Of a DNA stretch of 34,803 bases, positions 1 to 6,947 are shown piece after piece. The translations under genes and the position numbers were made by a program. The notes beneath the pieces were generated by a model that worked only from the letters and a program-made list of their open reading frames with translations, made no database searches and had not been told where the DNA came from. This DNA comes from Hyphomicrobium sp. (GTDB taxonomy: Bacteria; Pseudomonadota; Alphaproteobacteria; Rhizobiales; Hyphomicrobiaceae), in assembly GCA_030609245.1 (NCBI GenBank), contig JAUWCP010000001.1:1-34803 (forward strand). Reading direction: 5' to 3'. Every line of letters starts with the position of its first letter. Within the stretch, counting starts at the first letter, position 1.

Positions 1-1140
1 GCCGGCATCACCCAGCCAGCGTGCACGCGCTGCGGCGACTGCTGCGGGGGCTGCAACGTCGGCGCCAAGAACTCGGTGGCGCTCACCTACCTGCCCGACG
101 CGGCGCGTCACGGTGCAGAGCTGTACACGCACGCGGCCGTGCGCCACGTTTCCAAGGCGGATGACGGGTGCTGGCAGGTGCACGTCCGGCGCATGGACGG
201 CGACGGATCGGCACCGCAGGACATTGTCATGAGCGCACCCGTGGTGGTGCTGGGCGCGGGCACGCTTGGCTCGACCGAGATCCTTTTGCGCTCGCGCGAA
301 CGCGGCCTTGCGCTCTCGGACCGGCTGGGCCAGCGGTTCTCCGCCAACGGCGACATCATTGCTTTCGGCTACGGCGCCAAGATCCCCATCGACGCGATTG
401 GCATCGGCCATCCCCCCAAGATCGAGGGCGTCGAGATTGGCGCAGCCGTCTCGGGCCAGATCGAGATCGACGATGAGAATGAGCTTGCCAACGAGCTGCG
501 CGTGCAGGAAGGCGTGCTGCCATCTGTGCTGGCGCCGGTGCTGCCTGTGCTGTTCATCCCGAATGGCCGCCTGCTCGGTGCGTTGCAAAGCCTGATCAAG
601 GGTGTCTACAAGGGCCCCTTCTCCAAGTTGCAGACGTTCTTCGCGGTCTCGCACGACAGCGCGTCGGGCCGTTTCGTGCTCGACAACGACCGGCTCTCGC
701 TCGTGTGGCCGACCGTCAAGGACGAGCCCGTTTATGCGCGACTCGATGCGATCCTGTCGGCCATCGTGACCGAAACGGGCGGCTCTTACGTTAAGAACCC
801 GCTCGCCGGCACTGTCATGGGGCATCAGCCTGCTACAGCGCATCCATTGGGTGGCGCCGGCATGGGACGCGAGCGCGATGATGGTGTCGTCAATCACAAG
901 GGACAGGTCTTCGACGCAAGCGCTGGCCTCGGTTCGACCGCCGTGCATGAGGGCCTTTATGTCGTCGACGGCGCTGTGATGCCGCGCTCGCTCGGGGTCA
1001 ATCCGCTTTTTACAATTACCGCGCTCGCCGAGCGTGCGCTATTGCATATGGCGCAAGACTATGGGTTGAGTTTTGACGATGCGGCGGTAACGGGTAGCAT
1101 CGCCACGCCCGCAGATCCCAGCGCCTATGTCGCGCCGTGA
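1..1140 (+). CDS. GMC-type FAD-dependent oxidoreductase, 3' part (cholesterol oxidase-like)
   Basis: This is the C-terminal 379 codons of a flavin oxidoreductase whose start lies outside the window. Seen: the frame is open from base 1 and carries a cysteine cluster at visible codons 8-18 (C-x2-C-x2-CC-x2-C), followed by GAKN and an LTYLPDA segment. Near the end there is HPLGG and then LYVVDGAVMPRSLGVNPL. Known for the family: in cholesterol oxidase-like GMC enzymes a His and an Asn in these late motifs face the flavin and act in alcohol oxidation; the cysteine-rich CxxCGxCxxGC form is common in bacterial members of unknown substrate. The FAD-binding GxGxxG is expected upstream and cannot be seen. 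A substrate cannot be assigned. The next gene is 208 bp downstream, so an operon is not evident. Confidence 0.85.
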   Translation, partial: AGITQPACTRCGDCCGGCNVGAKNSVALTYLPDAARHGAELYTHAAVRHVSKADDGCWQVHVRRMDGDGSAPQDIVMSAPVVVLGAGTLGSTEILLRSRERGLALSDRLGQRFSANGDIIAFGYGAKIPIDAIGIGHPPKIEGVEIGAAVSGQIEIDDENELANELRVQEGVLPSVLAPVLPVLFIPNGRLLGALQSLIKGVYKGPFSKLQTFFAVSHDSASGRFVLDNDRLSLVWPTVKDEPVYARLDAILSAIVTETGGSYVKNPLAGTVMGHQPATAHPLGGAGMGRERDDGVVNHKGQVFDASAGLGSTAVHEGLYVVDGAVMPRSLGVNPLFTITALAERALLHMAQDYGLSFDDAAVTGSIATPADPSAYVAP

Positions 1141-1333
1141 CAACGACGCGACTTTGCAGCGCAATATTGCCGGCACGGATTCGGCGTGGAGCCCGCAGGC
1201 GGACCCCGGATGCCAAAATTTGTGTCCCAATTGCAAGGCCATTTGGTCCTGATGACTGCCGCATTTGTTTGTTTGCTGACAACCAGGGTCCATATGCGGC
1301 ATATTTTGCAGACATGAGTGGGACAATACCCGC

Positions 1334-1340
1334 GGAGGGG
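1334..1340 (+). promoter_or_regulatory. Ribosome-binding site supporting a TTG start for the carboxypeptidase
   Basis: GGAGGGG lies 8 nt before the TTG at 1349. The first in-frame ATG (1358) would be 17 nt away, which is too far, so the TTG is the better start. Confidence 0.6.
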
Positions 1341-1348
1341 CGGACATC

Positions 1349-2338
1349 TTGAAGAGAATGGCTAAAGTCCTGTTGGTCTGCGCTCTCGCCTGGACCATGT
1401 GCCCGCCGGCGGCCATCGCCGGCCCGACGCTGGTTTTCAACATGGAGGACGGCCACGTCCTCTATGCCGATGATCCCGACGTTCCCTGGTATCCCGCCTC
1501 CCTTACCAAAATGATGACGGCCTACCTTGCGTTCGAGGCCGTGCGCGATGGGCAGGCATTGATGGGAACCAGAGTCATCATCTCGCGAGCGGCGCGAAGA
1601 CAGCCGCCCACGAAATTGGGTCTGGCCGTCGGCAAGCACATCACGCTTAGCGAAGCTCTGCGCGCCATAATCATCAAGTCGGCCAACGACGTTTCCGTGG
1701 CGATCGCGGAAACACTGAGCGGCAACGAGCAAGCGTTCATCAAACAGATGAACCAAAAGGCGGCCGAGCTCGGCATGATGAACACTCACTTCGTCAATCC
1801 GCACGGGTTGCCCGCAACACAACAAGTAACGACTGCGCGCGACATGGCCCTGCTTGCCCAAGCGTTGCTGCGCGACTTTCCCGAGCACGCGCCGCTGTTT
1901 GCCCAAGTCGAAGCAAAGGTCGGCAAGAGGGTATTGCACACGCACAACGCCATCATCGTCACCTATCCTGGCGGCGACGGCATCAAAACAGGTTACACCT
2001 GCGCGTCCGGCTATAACCTTGTCGCCAGCGCAACACGCAACGGAAACAAGATCGTCGCCGTCCTACTGGGGGAGAAGTCCGGCGCGGCGCGCACGGTGAG
2101 AGCTACGGCGCTCTTGGAGCATGGGTTCAAATATTTGGACTGGAAGGCTCTGTATCCGACACCACGCCTCGAAAACCTCCCGAGCAATGGGCTGAGCCGC
2201 GGCATTGAACCCAGTGAGGCGATGCTCACCCGCTATCGCGACTGCAAGGCGCCGCCCCCTCCGCCAAAGACCGCCAAGACAAAGAAGAAGAAGAGCAAAA
2301 ATAGGCAGTACAGCAAAAGGCGCAGCCGCAAAAACTAG
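1349..2338 (+). CDS. dacF: D-alanyl-D-alanine carboxypeptidase, peptidase S11 (PBP5/DacF type)
   Basis: A periplasmic serine enzyme that removes the terminal D-Ala from peptidoglycan pentapeptides and so limits cross-linking. Seen: an N-terminal signal peptide ending about residue 24 (AIAGP), the SxxK motif at S51-K54 (SLTK), SxN at S111-N113 (SAN) and KTG at 213-215, in the usual order and spacing. The C-terminus is unusual: after about residue 300 it becomes PPPPP followed by a very Lys/Arg-rich tail of about 25 residues. The PBP5 C-terminal beta domain and the amphipathic anchor helix of longer homologues are not evident. The tail could bind anionic envelope polymers, but that is inference. 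The TTG start is chosen for its ribosome-binding site. The stop overlaps the stop of the convergent gshB in one CTAG. The family is certain; the exact symbol is not. Confidence 0.9.
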   Translation: MKRMAKVLLVCALAWTMCPPAAIAGPTLVFNMEDGHVLYADDPDVPWYPASLTKMMTAYLAFEAVRDGQALMGTRVIISRAARRQPPTKLGLAVGKHITLSEALRAIIIKSANDVSVAIAETLSGNEQAFIKQMNQKAAELGMMNTHFVNPHGLPATQQVTTARDMALLAQALLRDFPEHAPLFAQVEAKVGKRVLHTHNAIIVTYPGGDGIKTGYTCASGYNLVASATRNGNKIVAVLLGEKSGAARTVRATALLEHGFKYLDWKALYPTPRLENLPSNGLSRGIEPSEAMLTRYRDCKAPPPPPKTAKTKKKKSKNRQYSKRRSRKN

Positions 2339-3297
2339 CGGCGCGGCTTAGAATTGGCCGCTACTTTTCTTTCGATCACGTCCCAGATAAGCGCAGCGAT
2401 GTCGGGCCCGCCGAAATCCATCACTTGGCGAATGCCCGTCGGCGAGGTGACATTGACCTCGGTAAGGTAAGGCCCGATGACGTCGATGCCGGCAAACAGT
2501 AGGCCGCGCTTCTTGAGTTCCGGCCCGAGCCGGGCGCAGATCTCCTGATCACGCGACGTAAGCGTTGTGGGCCTTGCGATGCCGCCCACATGCAGATTGG
2601 AGCGCGTCTCGCCGGCAGGTGGCAGCCGGTTGATGGCGCCTGCCACCTCGCCGTCGATAAGGATGATGCGCTTATCGCCGTCTTTGATCTCGGGGCGGTA
2701 CTGCTGCACCATGAACGGCTCGCGGAAGACCGTCTGGAACAGCTCCACAAGTGAGGCGACGTTCGTGTCGTCGGGCCCGATGCGGAAGATGGCAGCGCCA
2801 CCATTGCCATAAAGCGGCTTGAGGATGACGTCCTTGTATTCGGCCCGGAACTCTTGCACGTCGTCGAGCGAGCGCGTGATGATGGTCGGCGGCATCAGGT
2901 CGAGAAAATCGAGGACAAAGACCTTCTCCGGCGCGTTGCGCACATGGGCGGGATCGTTGACGACAAGCGTCTCAGGATGGATGCGCTCCAGTAGATGCGT
3001 CGTCGTGACGTAGCTCATGTCGAAGGGCGGATCCTGACGTAGCAGCACGACATCGCGCGTTGAAAGGTCTTCAACGCGAGGATCCGAAAGGTTGTAGTGG
3101 TCGCCTTCCTTATCCTCGACGTTCAGCGTCGCACCACGTGCAAGTAGGCGATGCCCGTGCAAAGCGAGATCCTTCGGCAAGTAATAGAACATGTCGTGCC
3201 CGCGGCGGCGCGCCTCGAGCAGGATCGCGAACGTGGAATCGCCGCGGATGTCGATCCGCTCGATAGGGTCCATCTGGCAGGCAACGCGAAGGGTCAT
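2335..3297 (-). CDS. gshB: Glutathione synthase
   Basis: Catalyses ATP-dependent ligation of glycine to gamma-glutamylcysteine, the last step of glutathione synthesis, in the cytoplasm. Seen: 320 residues from the chosen ATG (family about 315). The N-terminal domain starts with VACQMDPIERI, and the C-terminal ATP-grasp domain has ILKPLYGNGG, FMVQQYRPEI, GDKRIILIDG and TEVNVTSPTGI, which are the nucleotide- and metal-binding strands of the family. An upstream in-frame TTG at 3333 would add 12 residues with no recognisable family sequence, so ATG 3297 is preferred although neither has a strong Shine-Dalgarno. It follows yraN on the same strand by 69 bp, so rsmI-yraN-gshB may be one transcript. 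It ends tail-to-tail with dacF, the two TAG stops sharing CTAG at 2335-2338. Confidence 0.96.
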   Translation of the reverse strand: MTLRVACQMDPIERIDIRGDSTFAILLEARRRGHDMFYYLPKDLALHGHRLLARGATLNVEDKEGDHYNLSDPRVEDLSTRDVVLLRQDPPFDMSYVTTTHLLERIHPETLVVNDPAHVRNAPEKVFVLDFLDLMPPTIITRSLDDVQEFRAEYKDVILKPLYGNGGAAIFRIGPDDTNVASLVELFQTVFREPFMVQQYRPEIKDGDKRIILIDGEVAGAINRLPPAGETRSNLHVGGIARPTTLTSRDQEICARLGPELKKRGLLFAGIDVIGPYLTEVNVTSPTGIRQVMDFGGPDIAALIWDVIERKVAANSKPRR

Positions 3298-3366
3298 TTG
3301 TGAGGACGTGCCCCGAAACGGCGGGAATCGCAAGACCGCAGTGGTTGATAGGTCAAGCCGCGCCCG

Positions 3367-3762
3367 TCACAGCCCATTCGCAATGTGGCGCGGCCACTGA
3401 CGCGGCACCAGGAACACAACGTCAAATCCGAATTCGTGCTCGTGAAAGCGCGGGTGGCGGGCAAGCCACAGATTGGCAGCGCGGCGAACGCGGCTTGCTT
3501 GCTTTTTCGTGATGGCAGCTTCGGCGTCTTCGCGTGTCCGCCGCCGCTTCACCTCGACGAAGGCAAGGCGCTTGGCCCGCACTGCGATGATGTCGATCTC
3601 GCCGGCGGGCGTCTTCACGCGGCGGCCAACGATTCTGTAGCCTTTTGCCATCAGGACACCAGCCGCAATGGCCTCCGAAACGCGGCCACGGCGCAAACGT
3701 GCCCGGCGCTCCGCGACGGCCGGCCCGGCCACACTCTGGCGAAAGCGGTTGAAAGCCATCAT
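3367..3762 (-). CDS. yraN: YraN family protein (UPF0102, endonuclease-like fold)
   Basis: A 131-residue protein of a widespread family with no settled function. Seen: AxGVLMAKGYRIVGRRVKT followed by GEIDIIA (E55, D57) and FVEVKRR (E70, K72). This D/E-x-K arrangement resembles the metal site of restriction-endonuclease-like nucleases and Holliday-junction resolvases. Cleavage activity is therefore plausible but not shown. The ATG at 3762 overlaps the rsmI stop in ATGA (4-bp overlap), which implies translational coupling; a second ATG follows at 3759. Adjacency to rsmI is common across bacteria. Confidence 0.9.
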   Translation of the reverse strand: MMAFNRFRQSVAGPAVAERRARLRRGRVSEAIAAGVLMAKGYRIVGRRVKTPAGEIDIIAVRAKRLAFVEVKRRRTREDAEAAITKKQASRVRRAANLWLARHPRFHEHEFGFDVVFLVPRQWPRHIANGL

Positions 3763-4667
3763 GTGTCACCGCGCGTCAGGCGCAGTCCCACATCATAGAC
3801 GCGGGTCCTGGGCACACCCAGCGCCTCCGCGATCGCTTTGGAGGCGTCACGCAGGCTCGTATCGGCAAGTGCGGTTTGAAGTTGCGCGGTGATGTCCGCA
3901 TCGGTGATCTCTTCCTTCTGCGGCGGCCCGACGACGATGACCACCTCGCCCTTGATCGTCGCACCACTCATAGAAGCGGCCAAGTCGTCGAGCGGTGCGC
4001 GGCGAACCTCCTCGTGCAGCTTTGTGAGCTCACGCGCGATCGCTGCGGGACGGGCACCGAGCCCGGCCACCAGATCAACCAGCGTCTCGGCCACGCGCGA
4101 AGGTGCCTCGAAGAAGACAAGCGTTGAGGGAATGTCTTTTAGCTCGGCGATGCGTGTGCGCCGCGCGGCAGCCTTGGTGGGTAGGAAGCCAGCGAAAAAG
4201 AACGCGTCGGTTGGCAACCCGGCTACCGAGAGCGCAGCCAATACGGCCGACGCGCCCGGCAGACACTCGACACGGTGCCCGGCATCAAGCGCCGCCCGCA
4301 CGAGCTTCAGCCCCGGGTCGGAGACAAGCGGCGTCCCTGCGTCCGAGATGAGCGCAACGCGACGGCCGCCTTGCAAGTCGGCTAGTATGCGTGGGCGCTC
4401 GCGCGCAGCGTTGTGCTCATGGTAGGGCCGCGTCGGTGTGCCGACGCCGTAGTGCGCCAGAAGGGTCCGGCTATGCCGCGTGTCCTCGCACAAAACCAAA
4501 TCGGCGCGGGCAAGGACTGATAGAGCGCGCAACGTGACGTCGCCCAGGCTACCAATCGGTGTCGCGACGAGATAGAGCCCGGGCGCAAGGTCCTCGTCGA
4601 GATGCCGCTGCATCTCAGCCAAGGCTCGGGCGGCGGTCCCGCCGGGCACACGTTCGCGGCTGCTCAT
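3759..4667 (-). CDS. rsmI: 16S rRNA (cytidine1402-2'-O)-methyltransferase
   Basis: Methylates the ribose of C1402 in the decoding centre of 16S rRNA, using S-adenosylmethionine. Seen: the tetrapyrrole-methylase fold signatures LYLVATPIGSLGDVTLRAL near residue 32, LCEDTRHSRTLL, ALISDAGTPLVSDPG and CLPGASAVLAALSVAGLP, then a C-terminal ALGVPRTRVYDVGL segment. From ATG 4667 it is 302 residues, normal for RsmI. The open frame continues 36 codons upstream to 4775, but that part does not look like the family and overlaps the likely promoter region of the divergent lipoprotein gene. It heads the rsmI-yraN-gshB run and overlaps yraN by 4 bp. Confidence 0.96.
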   Translation of the reverse strand: MSSRERVPGGTAARALAEMQRHLDEDLAPGLYLVATPIGSLGDVTLRALSVLARADLVLCEDTRHSRTLLAHYGVGTPTRPYHEHNAARERPRILADLQGGRRVALISDAGTPLVSDPGLKLVRAALDAGHRVECLPGASAVLAALSVAGLPTDAFFFAGFLPTKAAARRTRIAELKDIPSTLVFFEAPSRVAETLVDLVAGLGARPAAIARELTKLHEEVRRAPLDDLAASMSGATIKGEVVIVVGPPQKEEITDADITAQLQTALADTSLRDASKAIAEALGVPRTRVYDVGLRLTRGDT

Positions 4668-4861
4668 TGCTTGCTCATCCGTCCAATGCCGCAACGTTTT
4701 CGACGATCCGAGCGCCGAAAAACCGTGAGAGTGGCGCGGGGACACTTTCGCCACGGCGATCAAGTGTCTAACCAAATGTTATCGATTCGTTACACTGTCC
4801 CTGCTGCGGAGACCATCAGGTCTAAGCAGCTTAGGGCGCGGGGCGGGGGGAGCGCCACCTG

Positions 4862-6097
4862 ATGCGCATCAGGTTAGGAGCGGCAAGGGGCAGCACGCGG
4901 GCTTGGCGTGCCAGCGCAGCGGCCGTTTCCGTTGCACTCCTGGCCGCCTGCTCCACGGGCGGCGGCCCAATCGGTGCCCCGACAGCTGCGATCGTGCCGC
5001 CTCTCGACGCGGCTGCTTCTAAGAACCGGCCTCCCGTGAAGATTGCGCTCCTGCTGCCAATGGGCGGCATGAGCGAGACCGCGGCCATTGCCAAGAACAT
5101 GAAGCGGGCAGCAGAGCTGGCGCTGTTCGAGCGCAACGACCCCTCCATACAGCTCGTAACGAAGGACGACGGTGGTACGGCTGCCGGCGCGCGCGCCGCG
5201 GCTGACGCGGCTGTTCGAGACGGCGCGGAGATCATCCTCGGGCCACTCTTGGCGAAATCCGTGATCGGCGTAACGCCGGTTGCGCGTCAAGCACGCGTGC
5301 CTGTGCTTGCTTTCTCCAACGATACGCAGGTCGCCGGAAACGGTGTCTATCTCATGAGCGTCCTGCCCGAGCAGGAGGTCCGCCGCATCATCGCTTACGC
5401 TGCCTCACGAGGAAAGAGGAGGTTTGCGGCACTTATTCCCGACACGGCCTACGGCAGAGTCGTAGAGTCGGCGTTCCACCGCGCGGTCGAGCGCGCCGGC
5501 GGTTCGGTTGCCATAGTCGAAAAGTATCCGCCTGGCGCCAATGGCATGCTCAGGCCGACCAAACGCGTGGTCGAGGCGATCAGGACCAACGCTGCGGCAA
5601 GCACACCAGTCGATGCCCTGTTCCTACCGGGTGGCCAAGAAGTGCTGCCGCAGATCGGTCCAGTCGTCGCTTACTCGGGCCTTGATACCACGCGCGTGCA
5701 ACTGTTGGGCACGGGTGCATGGGACTTCCCGTCAATCGGCCGCGACAGCGCATTCGTTGGCGGCTGGTACGCGAGCCCTGATCCTGTCGCATGGCGCTCT
5801 TTCGCGGAGCGCTTCGCCACGACGTTTGGCAGCACGCCGCCGCGCATCGCAAGCGTCGCCTATGACGCCATGAGCCTTGCCATCAGTCTGTCGTCGAATC
5901 CGCCGGGCACCCGCTTCACACCTGGCAACCTGACACGTAAGAACGGCTTTGCCGGCGTGGATGGGATCGTGCGCCTTGAGCCGAGCGGGCTCAGCCAGCG
6001 CGCACTCGCAGTGCTCGAGGTGCAAACATTCGGCGCCATCGTCATCGACCCGGCCCCGCACTCGTTCTACGGCACACAGCTCTCATCCGCCCAGTAG
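4862..6097 (+). CDS. Penicillin-binding protein activator / periplasmic binding-fold lipoprotein (LpoA-like)
   Basis: A 411-residue predicted lipoprotein. Seen: a signal peptide with lipobox LLAAC, Cys30 being the lipidated residue, then a type I periplasmic-binding fold from about residue 58 (PVKIALLLPMGG) with GTAAGARAAADAAV, AEIILGPLLAKSV and VPVLAFSNDTQVAG. Known: E. coli LpoA, which activates PBP1a, has such a domain, and alphaproteobacterial lipoproteins of this type are annotated as PBP activators; they often sit beside rsmI-yraN, as here. Whether this one binds a synthase or a small ligand cannot be told. GGGGGGAG lies 9 nt before the ATG. It is divergent from rsmI with a 194-bp gap. 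A repeat cluster follows it. Confidence 0.85.
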   Translation: MRIRLGAARGSTRAWRASAAAVSVALLAACSTGGGPIGAPTAAIVPPLDAAASKNRPPVKIALLLPMGGMSETAAIAKNMKRAAELALFERNDPSIQLVTKDDGGTAAGARAAADAAVRDGAEIILGPLLAKSVIGVTPVARQARVPVLAFSNDTQVAGNGVYLMSVLPEQEVRRIIAYAASRGKRRFAALIPDTAYGRVVESAFHRAVERAGGSVAIVEKYPPGANGMLRPTKRVVEAIRTNAAASTPVDALFLPGGQEVLPQIGPVVAYSGLDTTRVQLLGTGAWDFPSIGRDSAFVGGWYASPDPVAWRSFAERFATTFGSTPPRIASVAYDAMSLAISLSSNPPGTRFTPGNLTRKNGFAGVDGIVRLEPSGLSQRALAVLEVQTFGAIVIDPAPHSFYGTQLSSAQ

Positions 6098-6106
6098 GTG
6101 ATGTGC

Positions 6107-6181
6107 TAGAGCAAGATCGTTCTTGATGGAATCGCTCACCAAGCCCGGGCGGTCTCCGACAAGAACGTGAATCTTGCTCTA
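6107..6181. repeat. Imperfect inverted repeat with TAGAGCAAGAT ends
   Basis: TAGAGCAAGAT (6107-6117) is matched by its complement ATCTTGCTCTA (6171-6181). Just inside, CGTTCTT (6118-6124) pairs with AAGAACG (6161-6167), leaving three unpaired bases on the right arm. The arms enclose about 36 nt. It starts 9 bp after the lipoprotein stop and has no U-run, so it looks more like a dispersed palindromic element than an intrinsic terminator. Short GC-rich intergenic palindromes of this kind are common in Hyphomicrobiales; copy number cannot be checked here. Confidence 0.65.
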
Positions 6182-6206
6182 AATCAAAAGTGTAGAGACT
6201 GATTCA

Positions 6207-6247
6207 CGTTTCACTTGGACGCGACTCAAGCGTTTCCAAGTGAAACG
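6207..6247. repeat. Perfect 13-bp hairpin
   Basis: CGTTTCACTTGGA (6207-6219) and TCCAAGTGAAACG (6235-6247) form a perfect 13-bp stem with a 15-nt loop. It lies between the convergent ends of the lipoprotein gene and the orphan gene at 6264-6761, so it could stop transcription from either side, though there is no clear U-tract. Confidence 0.7.
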
Positions 6248-6312
6248 ATCAGGCTCTATGGCCTTAGGCAGCGAGCGCGCCGTCGTCATCTGCAGCGACA
6301 CGATCAGGCTCT
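6245..6312. repeat. 13-bp direct repeat ACGATCAGGCTCT, two copies
   Basis: The identical 13-mer occurs at 6245-6257 and 6300-6312, 55 bp apart. The first copy touches the right arm of the 13-bp hairpin. The second lies inside the C-terminal codons of the minus-strand orphan gene, so the end of that reading frame may have been made by the repeat. Confidence 0.7.
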
Positions 6313-6761
6313 GCTTGGAGCGATTTAGAGACCGCGAGAGGCGTCGTTTGCGGTACTGTCTCAGCGGCTAACGCCGGGATCGCGGTTGCGAGCCCGGACA
6401 ACAGTTGCTGGAGCGCATAGTCCGCTGCGTTCAGTTGCCGCGCCGCGGCCCTCTGGCACCCGCGCACACGACCAAAGTCGGCCACGGCGTCTTCGATCAC
6501 CTCGGCCGTGCACGCCAACTGGTCCGCGCGCGAAAGAAGCGCGCATTCCTGATAGACCGGCCTCTCAGCCGGACTTTCGACGGTCGCGTGATCCAGGATT
6601 GAGTTGTAGTTGGCTATGACTTTGTTTTCCCAGAGATTTAAAATCTCTTTCTTCAGGAATATCCTAAGTTTCTCAGAGAGGCTTATTGGATTAGAACTGC
6701 GCCAATCAACAATGTAAGCCTCATTGCGCAAGTCATTTCTCGCTTTGATGCTGTAGTCCAT
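6264..6761 (-). CDS. Hypothetical protein, 165 aa, composition differs between halves
   Basis: I do not recognise this protein. The first third is AT-rich for this genome (lysine, isoleucine, asparagine and phenylalanine codons; ISLSEKLRIFLKKEILNLW), while the remainder is alanine-rich with high GC. It is predicted soluble, with no signal peptide or membrane segment. Two cysteines lie in ECALLSRADQLAC and one in VRGCQRAA; the later part looks helical. ATG 6761 has AGGGCG about 9 nt upstream. The C-terminal end overlaps one copy of the 13-bp direct repeat. The composition break suggests a recently acquired or rearranged gene. Expression is unproven. Confidence 0.5.
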   Translation of the reverse strand: MDYSIKARNDLRNEAYIVDWRSSNPISLSEKLRIFLKKEILNLWENKVIANYNSILDHATVESPAERPVYQECALLSRADQLACTAEVIEDAVADFGRVRGCQRAAARQLNAADYALQQLLSGLATAIPALAAETVPQTTPLAVSKSLQAEPDRVAADDDGALAA

Positions 6762-6947
6762 GAAATTGCGCCCTAGCCTCGTAAACTAATAAGCAGCCCT
6801 TGCTTCATTCGAGCAGCAAGACGTGAGGTGGAGGCCAATCATGCCGCCACTACTACGTAACTTTTCCAGACAATTATTAACGAAGTGCTTACCATGACGT
6901 ACACGCCATGGTTCAAGCGGAGCATTAAGTGTCCGAGGGTCGGGAGT

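Noticed and set aside
1137..1352. 71-codon frame in the gap before dacF
   Set aside because: No ribosome-binding site and no coding-like composition; it overlaps the dacF start.
1016..1945. 309-codon minus-strand frame
   Set aside because: It lies opposite the oxidoreductase end and the carboxypeptidase, both with intact motifs.
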